Assembly: GCF_947623445.1 (NCBI RefSeq)
Contig: NC_135243.1
Span: 17,182,479-17,246,478, forward strand
Length of the DNA stretch: 64,000 nt
Direction of reading: 5' to 3'
DNA from: Clavelina lepadiformis
Taxonomy: Eukaryota; Chordata; Ascidiacea; Aplousobranchia; Clavelinidae
The position numbers and the translations under genes are program-made. Under the pieces are notes generated by a model that was given only the letters and a program-made list of their open reading frames with translations, searched no databases and was not told where the DNA came from. This document shows positions 7,806-19,100 of the stretch, one piece after another (position 1 is the stretch's first letter; every line of letters starts with the position of its first letter).

Positions 7806-8275
7806 TGTACCGGCTATTTTGACATACTTCATAAACTCTTGGAAAATTCATATAATTCGAAATAACTTTGTCCAATTTTATTGCGTTTTATTTCTTTAAA
7901 ACGAAACTTATCGATAAATTAACTCCCCACTGTCCCAACCTTACTTGAAAATTGATAAATTTCGAATTTTACTCACCTTTATATGTATTACTCATATGTA
8001 TACATTTTATTTTCTGTGGAAACTGGATTCTCAAAATTGTACCGGCTTTTTTGAAATTCCCCTAATCTGATCTCTTATTAATTCATACATTTTCTGTGTA
8101 TATCATACAATTAAAAATAACTATTCTGATTTTGTATTATTCAATTGGATAAAACTGTATTATCGAATATGTGATTGCCCCATTATTACTATAACGCATG
8201 GACATATGTTCTACATCATCGATCGAAACTACTTGTATTTCTTTCTTCTTATTTGGAATTTTAATATCGTTGAAA
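7806..8275 (+). repeat. Second, more diverged repeat in 3' UTR plus conserved 3' end (copy A1)
   Basis: TGTACCGGCT begins at 7806 and again at 8038, each followed by T-rich sequence, an ATAATT/AATAACT patch and a CCCCA/CCCCAT patch, suggesting a duplication of about 232 bp. The terminal GGAATTTTAATATCGTTGAAA (8255-8275), which leads into the A-rich end, is shared with Keno-C. A short (TA)n run lies just before it near 7769-7786. Confidence 0.55.
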
Positions 8276-8295
8276 TAAAAGAAAAAAAAAAAAAA

Positions 8296-8452
8296 GTGTA
8301 GTATCTGTTCTTCTCAGTTTAATCCCTGGGACGCAGTTCATTGAACTGCTCTTCGATTAAACGGATTTTTGAACGGTGAACGACGCTAGGCGCTTGCGCC
8401 TGCTCGTTTGAGGGTTGTGCAGCTATTGCAGTACCTGCTGCTTCGGCCCATC
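8296..8452 (+). pseudogene. U2 3' part after Keno-A1
   Basis: U2 from GTGTAG to the 3' end. It has the Sm site and stems II-IV but no promoter or 5' end. The downstream 3' box is intact. Confidence 0.95.
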
Positions 8453-9049
8453 TCCCACCCTGGTGGGATACTCTTGTTTGTATTAAAGTAGTCTGAGGAA
8501 AAGAAGAAGAGGAGGAGAAGGAGGGGAAAAAAAAAAAAAAAAAAAAGAAGACGATGGGCGGATGGATTGATCGATGTCAAACGATCGATTAATGTCTATG
8601 GGATAAATGTTGTACACCTGCGTCACGGGTAAAATGAGAAATTGACTGTCGGCCCTGTGTGACAGCAGGAATGGTTTGATAAAATGGATAAATCCCCGAT
8701 TTATCTTGTGAAAGTTTCTTCAAGTCAACTGTGCTGCTGCTGCTGTTACTACATTTGTTGTGAGTACTAATGAAAGCGATCGTTTTAGGGTATTTCCCAG
8801 TTTGATAGCAAAAAGCTGAAAAATGCAAGAAATGGCCTCCACGGGATAGACACAAAATATCTCCACTGTCACGGTCCAATAACCATCAAGCAGCAAATCA
8901 TGTGACTGGGCGGCGGCCAGAAGATTGTCGTCTGTCTGCTGGCTGGTTGAGTTCGTCAGTTTGGCGTCTTGTGGCGGGCGATATAGGAACGTTTGGAGGT
9001 CGAGGAGGATTTTGAGAAGAATAAAAAGAGTCCGGGAAGATTTAGAGGT

Positions 9050-9238
9050 ATCGCTTCTCGGCTCTCAAGAGCTAAGATCAAGTGTAGTATCTGTTCTTCT
9101 CAGTTTAATCCCTGGGACGCAGTTCATTGAACTGCTCTTCGATTAAACGGATTTTTGAACGGTGAACGACGCTAGGCGCTTGCGCCTGCTCGTTTGAGGG
9201 TTGTGCAGCTATTGCAGTACCTGCTGCTTCGGCCCATC
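9050..9238 (+). ncRNA. RNU2: U2 snRNA gene (intact copy 3)
   Basis: First complete gene downstream of Keno-A1; matches the reference copy. Confidence 0.96.
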
Positions 9239-9835
9239 TCCCACCCTGGTGGGATACTCTTGTTTGTATTAAAGTAGTCTGAGGAAAAGAAGAAGAGGAG
9301 GAGAAGGAGGGGAAAAAAAAAAAAAAAAAAAAGAAGACGATGGGCGGATGGATTGATCGATGTCAAACGATCGATTAATGTCTATGGGATAAATGTTGTA
9401 CACCTGCGTCACGGGTAAAATGAGAAATTGACTGTCGGCCCTGTGTGACAGCAGGAATGGTTTGATAAAATGGATAAATCCCCGATTTATCTTGTGAAAG
9501 TTTCTTCAAGTCAACTGTGCTGCTGCTGCTGTTACTACATTTGTTGTGAGTACTAATGAAAGCGATCGTTTTAGGGTATTTCCCAGTTTGATAGCAAAAA
9601 GCTGAAAAATGCAAGAAATGGCCTCCACGGGATAGACACAAAATATCTCCACTGTCACGGTCCAATAACCATCAAGCAGCAAATCATGTGACTGGGCGGC
9701 GGCCAGAAGATTGTCGTCTGTCTGCTGGCTGGTTGAGTTCGTCAGTTTGGCGTCTTGTGGCGGGCGATATAGGAACGTTTGGAGGTCGAGGAGGATTTTG
9801 AGAAGAATAAAAAGAGTCCGGGAAGATTTAGAGGT

Positions 9836-10024
9836 ATCGCTTCTCGGCTCTCAAGAGCTAAGATCAAGTGTAGTATCTGTTCTTCTCAGTTTAATCCCTG
9901 GGACGCAGTTCATTGAACTGCTCTTCGATTAAACGGATTTTTGAACGGTGAACGACGCTAGGCGCTTGCGCCTGCTCGTTTGAGGGTTGTGCAGCTATTG
10001 CAGTACCTGCTGCTTCGGCCCATC
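9836..10024 (+). ncRNA. RNU2: U2 snRNA gene (intact copy 4)
   Basis: Matches the reference copy. Confidence 0.96.
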
Positions 10025-10621
10025 TCCCACCCTGGTGGGATACTCTTGTTTGTATTAAAGTAGTCTGAGGAAAAGAAGAAGAGGAGGAGAAGGAGGGGAA
10101 AAAAAAAAAAAAAAAAAAGAAGACGATGGGCGGATGGATTGATCGATGTCAAACGATCGATTAATGTCTATGGGATAAATGTTGTACACCTGCGTCACGG
10201 GTAAAATGAGAAATTGACTGTCGGCCCTGTGTGACAGCAGGAATGGTTTGATAAAATGGATAAATCCCCGATTTATCTTGTGAAAGTTTCTTCAAGTCAA
10301 CTGTGCTGCTGCTGCTGTTACTACATTTGTTGTGAGTACTAATGAAAGCGATCGTTTTAGGGTATTTCCCAGTTTGATAGCAAAAAGCTGAAAAATGCAA
10401 GAAATGGCCTCCACGGGATAGACACAAAATATCTCCACTGTCACGGTCCAATAACCATCAAGCAGCAAATCATGTGACTGGGCGGCGGCCAGAAGATTGT
10501 CGTCTGTCTGCTGGCTGGTTGAGTTCGTCAGTTTGGCGTCTTGTGGCGGGCGATATAGGAACGTTTGGAGGTCGAGGAGGATTTTGAGAAGAATAAAAAG
10601 AGTCCGGGAAGATTTAGAGGT

Positions 10622-10810
10622 ATCGCTTCTCGGCTCTCAAGAGCTAAGATCAAGTGTAGTATCTGTTCTTCTCAGTTTAATCCCTGGGACGCAGTTCATT
10701 GAACTGCTCTTCGATTAAACGGATTTTTGAACGGTGAACGACGCTAGGCGCTTGCGCCTGCTCGTTTGAGGGTTGTGCAGCTATTGCAGTACCTGCTGCT
10801 TCGGCCCATC
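10622..10810 (+). ncRNA. RNU2: U2 snRNA gene (intact copy 5)
   Basis: Matches the reference copy. Confidence 0.96.
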
Positions 10811-11407
10811 TCCCACCCTGGTGGGATACTCTTGTTTGTATTAAAGTAGTCTGAGGAAAAGAAGAAGAGGAGGAGAAGGAGGGGAAAAAAAAAAAAAAAA
10901 AAAAGAAGACGATGGGCGGATGGATTGATCGATGTCAAACGATCGATTAATGTCTATGGGATAAATGTTGTACACCTGCGTCACGGGTAAAATGAGAAAT
11001 TGACTGTCGGCCCTGTGTGACAGCAGGAATGGTTTGATAAAATGGATAAATCCCCGATTTATCTTGTGAAAGTTTCTTCAAGTCAACTGTGCTGCTGCTG
11101 CTGTTACTACATTTGTTGTGAGTACTAATGAAAGCGATCGTTTTAGGGTATTTCCCAGTTTGATAGCAAAAAGCTGAAAAATGCAAGAAATGGCCTCCAC
11201 GGGATAGACACAAAATATCTCCACTGTCACGGTCCAATAACCATCAAGCAGCAAATCATGTGACTGGGCGGCGGCCAGAAGATTGTCGTCTGTCTGCTGG
11301 CTGGTTGAGTTCGTCAGTTTGGCGTCTTGTGGCGGGCGATATAGGAACGTTTGGAGGTCGAGGAGGATTTTGAGAAGAATAAAAAGAGTCCGGGAAGATT
11401 TAGAGGT

Positions 11408-11596
11408 ATCGCTTCTCGGCTCTCAAGAGCTAAGATCAAGTGTAGTATCTGTTCTTCTCAGTTTAATCCCTGGGACGCAGTTCATTGAACTGCTCTTCGA
11501 TTAAACGGATTTTTGAACGGTGAACGACGCTAGGCGCTTGCGCCTGCTCGTTTGAGGGTTGTGCAGCTATTGCAGTACCTGCTGCTTCGGCCCATC
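11408..11596 (+). ncRNA. RNU2: U2 snRNA gene (intact copy 6)
   Basis: Matches the reference copy. Confidence 0.96.
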
Positions 11597-12193
11597 TCCC
11601 ACCCTGGTGGGATACTCTTGTTTGTATTAAAGTAGTCTGAGGAAAAGAAGAAGAGGAGGAGAAGGAGGGGAAAAAAAAAAAAAAAAAAAAGAAGACGATG
11701 GGCGGATGGATTGATCGATGTCAAACGATCGATTAATGTCTATGGGATAAATGTTGTACACCTGCGTCACGGGTAAAATGAGAAATTGACTGTCGGCCCT
11801 GTGTGACAGCAGGAATGGTTTGATAAAATGGATAAATCCCCGATTTATCTTGTGAAAGTTTCTTCAAGTCAACTGTGCTGCTGCTGCTGTTACTACATTT
11901 GTTGTGAGTACTAATGAAAGCGATCGTTTTAGGGTATTTCCCAGTTTGATAGCAAAAAGCTGAAAAATGCAAGAAATGGCCTCCACGGGATAGACACAAA
12001 ATATCTCCACTGTCACGGTCCAATAACCATCAAGCAGCAAATCATGTGACTGGGCGGCGGCCAGAAGATTGTCGTCTGTCTGCTGGCTGGTTGAGTTCGT
12101 CAGTTTGGCGTCTTGTGGCGGGCGATATAGGAACGTTTGGAGGTCGAGGAGGATTTTGAGAAGAATAAAAAGAGTCCGGGAAGATTTAGAGGT

Positions 12194-12382
12194 ATCGCTT
12201 CTCGGCTCTCAAGAGCTAAGATCAAGTGTAGTATCTGTTCTTCTCAGTTTAATCCCTGGGACGCAGTTCATTGAACTGCTCTTCGATTAAACGGATTTTT
12301 GAACGGTGAACGACGCTAGGCGCTTGCGCCTGCTCGTTTGAGGGTTGTGCAGCTATTGCAGTACCTGCTGCTTCGGCCCATC
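12194..12382 (+). ncRNA. RNU2: U2 snRNA gene (intact copy 7)
   Basis: Matches the reference copy. Confidence 0.96.
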
Positions 12383-12979
12383 TCCCACCCTGGTGGGATA
12401 CTCTTGTTTGTATTAAAGTAGTCTGAGGAAAAGAAGAAGAGGAGGAGAAGGAGGGGAAAAAAAAAAAAAAAAAAAAGAAGACGATGGGCGGATGGATTGA
12501 TCGATGTCAAACGATCGATTAATGTCTATGGGATAAATGTTGTACACCTGCGTCACGGGTAAAATGAGAAATTGACTGTCGGCCCTGTGTGACAGCAGGA
12601 ATGGTTTGATAAAATGGATAAATCCCCGATTTATCTTGTGAAAGTTTCTTCAAGTCAACTGTGCTGCTGCTGCTGTTACTACATTTGTTGTGAGTACTAA
12701 TGAAAGCGATCGTTTTAGGGTATTTCCCAGTTTGATAGCAAAAAGCTGAAAAATGCAAGAAATGGCCTCCACGGGATAGACACAAAATATCTCCACTGTC
12801 ACGGTCCAATAACCATCAAGCAGCAAATCATGTGACTGGGCGGCGGCCAGAAGATTGTCGTCTGTCTGCTGGCTGGTTGAGTTCGTCAGTTTGGCGTCTT
12901 GTGGCGGGCGATATAGGAACGTTTGGAGGTCGAGGAGGATTTTGAGAAGAATAAAAAGAGTCCGGGAAGATTTAGAGGT

Positions 12980-13168
12980 ATCGCTTCTCGGCTCTCAAGA
13001 GCTAAGATCAAGTGTAGTATCTGTTCTTCTCAGTTTAATCCCTGGGACGCAGTTCATTGAACTGCTCTTCGATTAAACGGATTTTTGAACGGTGAACGAC
13101 GCTAGGCGCTTGCGCCTGCTCGTTTGAGGGTTGTGCAGCTATTGCAGTACCTGCTGCTTCGGCCCATC
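12980..13168 (+). ncRNA. RNU2: U2 snRNA gene (intact copy 8)
   Basis: Matches the reference copy. Confidence 0.96.
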
Positions 13169-13765
13169 TCCCACCCTGGTGGGATACTCTTGTTTGTATT
13201 AAAGTAGTCTGAGGAAAAGAAGAAGAGGAGGAGAAGGAGGGGAAAAAAAAAAAAAAAAAAAAGAAGACGATGGGCGGATGGATTGATCGATGTCAAACGA
13301 TCGATTAATGTCTATGGGATAAATGTTGTACACCTGCGTCACGGGTAAAATGAGAAATTGACTGTCGGCCCTGTGTGACAGCAGGAATGGTTTGATAAAA
13401 TGGATAAATCCCCGATTTATCTTGTGAAAGTTTCTTCAAGTCAACTGTGCTGCTGCTGCTGTTACTACATTTGTTGTGAGTACTAATGAAAGCGATCGTT
13501 TTAGGGTATTTCCCAGTTTGATAGCAAAAAGCTGAAAAATGCAAGAAATGGCCTCCACGGGATAGACACAAAATATCTCCACTGTCACGGTCCAATAACC
13601 ATCAAGCAGCAAATCATGTGACTGGGCGGCGGCCAGAAGATTGTCGTCTGTCTGCTGGCTGGTTGAGTTCGTCAGTTTGGCGTCTTGTGGCGGGCGATAT
13701 AGGAACGTTTGGAGGTCGAGGAGGATTTTGAGAAGAATAAAAAGAGTCCGGGAAGATTTAGAGGT

Positions 13766-13954
13766 ATCGCTTCTCGGCTCTCAAGAGCTAAGATCAAGTG
13801 TAGTATCTGTTCTTCTCAGTTTAATCCCTGGGACGCAGTTCATTGAACTGCTCTTCGATTAAACGGATTTTTGAACGGTGAACGACGCTAGGCGCTTGCG
13901 CCTGCTCGTTTGAGGGTTGTGCAGCTATTGCAGTACCTGCTGCTTCGGCCCATC
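13766..13954 (+). ncRNA. RNU2: U2 snRNA gene (intact copy 9)
   Basis: Last complete gene before Keno-B; matches the reference copy. Confidence 0.96.
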
Positions 13955-14551
13955 TCCCACCCTGGTGGGATACTCTTGTTTGTATTAAAGTAGTCTGAGG
14001 AAAAGAAGAAGAGGAGGAGAAGGAGGGGAAAAAAAAAAAAAAAAAAAAGAAGACGATGGGCGGATGGATTGATCGATGTCAAACGATCGATTAATGTCTA
14101 TGGGATAAATGTTGTACACCTGCGTCACGGGTAAAATGAGAAATTGACTGTCGGCCCTGTGTGACAGCAGGAATGGTTTGATAAAATGGATAAATCCCCG
14201 ATTTATCTTGTGAAAGTTTCTTCAAGTCAACTGTGCTGCTGCTGCTGTTACTACATTTGTTGTGAGTACTAATGAAAGCGATCGTTTTAGGGTATTTCCC
14301 AGTTTGATAGCAAAAAGCTGAAAAATGCAAGAAATGGCCTCCACGGGATAGACACAAAATATCTCCACTGTCACGGTCCAATAACCATCAAGCAGCAAAT
14401 CATGTGACTGGGCGGCGGCCAGAAGATTGTCGTCTGTCTGCTGGCTGGTTGAGTTCGTCAGTTTGGCGTCTTGTGGCGGGCGATATAGGAACGTTTGGAG
14501 GTCGAGGAGGATTTTGAGAAGAATAAAAAGAGTCCGGGAAGATTTAGAGGT

Positions 14552-14593
14552 ATCGCTTCTCGGCTCTCAAGAGCTAAGATCAAGTGTAGTATC
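14552..14593 (+). pseudogene. U2 5' part split by Keno-B
   Basis: 42 nt of U2 ending GTGTAGTATC, two bases shorter than at the other LINEs. The promoter upstream is complete. Confidence 0.95.
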
Positions 14594-14596
14594 AGT

Positions 14597-14631
14597 CGGG
14601 TTCGGACGTCATTTTCGAGCTCCTCAGGTCC
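14597..14631 (+). other. Conserved 35-nt 5' terminal box (Keno-B)
   Basis: CGGGTTCGGACG ... GAGCTCCTCAGGTCC. It closely matches the Keno-C box although the coding regions have diverged strongly. Confidence 0.8.
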
Positions 14632-14714
14632 AGATCTATATCTCAGAATATCTCAGCGATCAGACAGTCTTAGTGAGCTATCTATGGTTTAAAATCTCTA
14701 TAAAGTAATTATCT

Positions 14715-14770
14715 AAAACTTTCTCACAGAAAGTTTTCTCAGTTTTCAACAAAAAGCTCTTTTTAGAGCT
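14715..14770 (+). other. 5' UTR hairpin module (Keno-B)
   Basis: A 10-bp stem AAAACTTTCT/AGAAAGTTTT with loop CAC (14715-14724/14728-14737) is followed by AGCTCT/AGAGCT with loop TTTT (14755-14760/14765-14770). Keno-C keeps both hairpins almost base for base. A CCGGC plus T-run follows at about 14796. Confidence 0.75.
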
Positions 14771-15019
14771 AAACCTAAAAAGTCGGAAAATTTGCCGGCT
14801 TTTTTTTCATTTACTTAGAACGTAGGAAATACCCTATCTTAAGTTCTGATTTTTGGTAATTAGCCTAAATATAGGATATATAACCTAAAAAAGTCAAGGT
14901 TTTTCCTTTTAATTACGCTAGAACGCCTTTAGAAGGCTTTCTAACTAGGCCTAGCCTAACCACGCCATTTTTCCCGCCTTTTTTGCGGAAATCCCCCTAA
15001 CGAATACCATTATTCAAAA

Positions 15020-16105
15020 ATGGTTCTTTTCAAACAAGTTCGTACCCTTAACTTCGAGGTACAATGTCCAACCGATTACCCATTCAACATAAGCGACTTC
15101 ATGAACCTCTTCCGAGCGGAAGGACCATTCTCACACGCCAAAAAAGAAATCTTTGGTATCACTCAGATCAACCACATAAGAAAATTATATTCCATCACCT
15201 TCAAGGCAGAAAACAGTGCAGAACAAATGCACTTCTTTAAAAGAAGATTTTCAACAAGACAACTCATCCATCTAAATGATGGTACTCAAATCGGGATCAC
15301 AGTGCAAGAACCAAGACCCCCGGCAACAACCATCACCCTCCACCCAGTTCCTTTTGAAACACCACTAGAAGAACTCGCCGATATTGTCACACAACAACAA
15401 TGGGGTAAACTTCTACGTCAACAATTTGGCCATTACCGAGAGTTTCCAGAATTCCGCAACTCATACCTGCACCTCCTTATCGAGGACATTAAAGAAAATA
15501 ACATTCCAGAAGAAATCACAATTAATGGGAAACCGGTTGAAATAATTATGTCGACAAGGAAACGAAACAGATGTAATTATTGCAAGGCAACAGGACACAA
15601 CATTCAAGAGTGTCCGAAAAAAACAACTCCACCAGTACAAACTCAACCGACGGGAAAAGGAATCGTCTCCTACAGAAATGCCGTCCTCAACACACCCTCC
15701 CAAACCACTCAAAACAAATCAGAAACAAACTCCACAAATCAACAAGACGAAACAACAAGACTCCACAAAACCCCCCCGCAGCAAGAACCTCAACAAAAAT
15801 CAGATGAGCAAGGATGCAGCTCCAAAACCAACAAAAACATGGAAACAGATAGCTCCCTAGAAGACGACGTACAATCCGACACAAACACCGCCCCAAACAA
15901 CAGCATAATGGACACGGACATAGACACCACCACGTCTATAGAAGAAAGCGCGAGTTACCTTGAACAATTACTAAATTCAACAAACCCCAGCACCCTTAAA
16001 ACATTTGAAAAATTTCAAGTTCAAGAAAAAAGAGGGAGAGGCACATCTGGCAGTGACACTCCCACACCAAAAAAACAAAGAAGCAAATCAACATCCCCTC
16101 ACTAA
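15020..16105 (+). CDS. Keno-B ORF1 protein, CCHC nucleic-acid-binding
   Basis: 361 aa, homologous to ORF1 of copies A and C from the first residues (MVLFKQVRTL) through the RRM-like region (~102-178). Shared blocks include EGPF, IFGITQ, TITLHPVPFETP and EFPEFRNSYLHL. The zinc knuckle CX2CX4HX4C is C185, C188, H193, C198. The tail is Gln/Asn/Thr/Ser-rich, with an acidic patch and a basic end (KRGRG ... KKQRSK) resembling a bipartite nuclear signal. Role as for ORF1 of Keno-A1: RNA binding and RNP assembly, by family knowledge. Confidence 0.9.
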   Translation: MVLFKQVRTLNFEVQCPTDYPFNISDFMNLFRAEGPFSHAKKEIFGITQINHIRKLYSITFKAENSAEQMHFFKRRFSTRQLIHLNDGTQIGITVQEPRPPATTITLHPVPFETPLEELADIVTQQQWGKLLRQQFGHYREFPEFRNSYLHLLIEDIKENNIPEEITINGKPVEIIMSTRKRNRCNYCKATGHNIQECPKKTTPPVQTQPTGKGIVSYRNAVLNTPSQTTQNKSETNSTNQQDETTRLHKTPPQQEPQQKSDEQGCSSKTNKNMETDSSLEDDVQSDTNTAPNNSIMDTDIDTTTSIEESASYLEQLLNSTNPSTLKTFEKFQVQEKRGRGTSGSDTPTPKKQRSKSTSPH

Positions 16106-16144
16106 ATCAACATCAAACAACAAGCAACTGAAGAAATCTTTCCG

Positions 16145-19100
16145 ATGGAGGGCATTAGCATAGCGATAGCATCAATAAACTGTAATAGCATCATGCCTTC
16201 CCTACAAGACATAGAACAATACATAGTTAACAATAAAATAGACATCCTCTGCCTTCAAGAAACCCACCTCATCGACAAGGAAACCATCCGAATGTGGACA
16301 CAAAACCTCAACCTAGAAATATATCTAAACACAGAAGAAAAAAGAACAACGACAAAACAATTCAAAAATGGTACTTGTATCATCACTCGGAAAAATAGAG
16401 AAAGACTTCTTCTTAAAGACCAACACATTATCATCAAAAATAGAATCCAGCAACTTAATATAAGTATAGCAGACAAGGAAATCTCAATCATAAATGTATA
16501 TTTGAAATCAGGTGGAGCATATCAAAACGTACTCTGCAGGAAAGAACAAATCCTACAACTGGCACAACACATAGAAACGAATACATCCAATGAAATCATC
16601 ATGGCAGGTGACTTCAATATGATAATTGATTCTGAAGATACAATAAATCCAACCCAAGCAAGACCAGACCAAGAAACACTGAGAAATCTTATCACCAAAA
16701 CTCAACTATGCGACTCCTACCGATGCTTCCATCCCCAAAAGAACGTCTTCTCATATATTACAAAAAAATCGGCTACAAGAATAGACCGAATTTACATCCC
16801 AAAAGATCTACAGACCAAGACCATCCAATCTACTTATGTGAATAACCACTTCTCCGATCACAAATATGGACCATTAATTGCACTAAGATTCTCAACCCCA
16901 CCAAGAAGAAGACAAATAAACTTATGGAAACTAAACTCATCTATTCTCAATCAGGAAATGGAACACACAAGCACTGATACTGTAATTAGAAACTTTATCG
17001 AAAACCCGAGAAGAACAACAGACCCCCTAGAATGGTGGGACTACACAAAAAGAAAATTGAGACAACATTATCAAAAACTCTCAAAACAAATACACAAACA
17101 ACAAAAGGAAAAAATGATATACTATCAATATCGAAGAGAAACTATCAAAAACTCGACGAACCCTACAGACCAAAATGAACTCATGAAAATACAAGAATCT
17201 ATAAAGAAAATACAGGTACAAAGAGACAAAGGAGCAATGACAAGATCCAGAACAAAAATATTTGATGATGCCGAAGAGCCAACAAAACTATTCTACAGAA
17301 GCGAAAACAAGAAACAAGGGAAAAAAGACATACAATGCTTAATCAATGCACAAGGAACAAAAATCACACAAATAGAAGGAATTGAACAAATTGCATATGA
17401 TTTTTACGATCAACTATGGAACCAAGACACACAACCATCAAAAGAAGAATGCCAACAATATCTATCAACAATACCACCTATAACATCAGATAATGAAAAA
17501 GAACCAACACCATTTGTATCAAAAGAAGAAATCAAGACAGCAATAGAGCAATTACACAACAACAAGTCCCCCGGATCCGACGGCCTAACCACAGAATTTT
17601 ATAAAGCACATCAACAAATCCTGCTTCCAATACTGCAAGAAATATACAACAACACCTATCTGAGAGGAATACTAACTCCATCACAGTATATGGCAATCAT
17701 AACACTACTACCAAAAAAAGGAAACAAAGAAGAAATAAAGAACTGGAGGCCTATAGCATTATTAAACACAGACTATAAAATTCTGAGTATGATTCTAAAA
17801 AATAAACTGATACCGTACGTTCAAGACCACATCCTTCAACACCAACAATGTGGACTTCCTGGAAGAAACATTAGAAAAATACATCTCAATATACAAGCAG
17901 CAATGGAACAATCCCAGGACACAAAATCAAGATTGGCCATCCTACAATTTGACTTTAAAAAAGCATTCGACAACCTCAGCCATCAATTCATCATCATGAC
18001 ACTGAAACGTATGAACATACCAAAAACGATCATCAAATGGATAAAAATCATGTACAAAAATCCTCAAGCAAGAATCCGCATAAGTCAAAACCTAACCAAC
18101 CCAATCAACGTTCAATCAGGAGTAAGACAAGGATGCCCTTTAAGCATGCTGCTATTCATAATAGCTATTAACACCCTGACATATAAAATCATCCAAAATC
18201 CCAACATTCATGGATGCTCTGTGGGAAATCAGCATCTGACGGTCCAACAATATGCTGATGATATCACATTCTTCATTCAAGAAAAAGAATCACTGAACGA
18301 AATAATCGAGACCTTACGAAATTTCTCAAGACAATCAGGACTAAAAATTAATCAAAACAAAACCATCATTTGCTGCAACTCGGACCCACTCTATAATGAA
18401 ATTAAACAAATCATCCCAAATAGCACCAAAGAAAACACAAGCAAAATCCTAGGAATCATTTTTTCGATGACAGAAAACACCGCCAACATCAACTGGAATC
18501 AAACCCTTAACAAAATCGAGAAGATAATAAATCAACACAAATCCAGAAGATTATCATTACTGGGAAGAAAAAATATCATCAATGCCCTCATCCTACCACA
18601 TATACTACAAGTTGCAGCCATCTTCTACCCTAGACAGAGTACTATAAATCAAATAGAAAACAAAATCTTCAAATTTCTATGGTATCCCCAAATCATAGAA
18701 CCTCAAGCAAGAAAACAACTTATTGCACCCTACAACAAAGGAGGACTTCAAATACCAGACATAGAAATGAAATGTGCTACAACATACTTAATCTCAATGA
18801 CAACCACAATACAAGAAGATAATTATGAAAACTCCTTTTTCATACAATGGGCCAGGTACAACATGGGAACCCTCGTAAAACAAATCAATCCAAACATCTA
18901 CTCCAATTCTATACCGCATCGACCCAAACCAAATGAAACATGGAAAAAAAGATGGGACATCCTTCAAAAATACAACCTCCTAGCCTATAAGATGCACGCG
19001 ACAACATCAAAAGAATTGTACCGTACCCTTCTGGAACAAAAATGCACCCAATCTGACATCAAAGATGACCAAGATCAACCAATTCCATGGACAAATATTC

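Larger units (their letters stand above)
1780..8295 (+). mobile_element. Keno-like LINE, copy A1 (Tx1 clade, U2-specific), full length
   Basis: 6516-bp non-LTR retrotransposon in the U2 gene, sense to it. Parts: 5' UTR 1780-2309, ORF1 2310-3359, 38-nt gap, ORF2 3398-6874, 3' UTR 6875-8281, A14 tail 8282-8295. Target duplication GTGTAGTATCTG is at 1768-1779 and 8296-8307; its left edge may extend by up to two A shared with the tail. There are no LTRs. AP endonuclease, RT, two CCHC knuckles and the U2 target identify the Keno family. Both ORFs are open and no 5' truncation is seen, so it looks young and possibly competent. It appears identical to copy A2 at 24651-31166, including the A14 tail. 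Confidence 0.95.
8296..14593 (+). repeat. U2 array segment 2 (7 intact genes)
   Basis: Continues the 786-bp phase after Keno-A1. Intact U2 genes start at 9050 and then every 786 bp to 13766. The next gene (14552) is cut by Keno-B. Confidence 0.97.

Noticed and set aside
1780-8295. LTR retrotransposon or virus-like element
   Set aside because: No terminal repeats, protease, integrase or capsid are seen, and the element ends in poly(A) with a target-primed signature, so it is a LINE.
8296-8452. Promoterless U2 3' halves as functional short RNAs
   Set aside because: They lack the 5' domain and branch-point function, and no promoter is seen at the end of the LINE. Expression would need evidence not available here.
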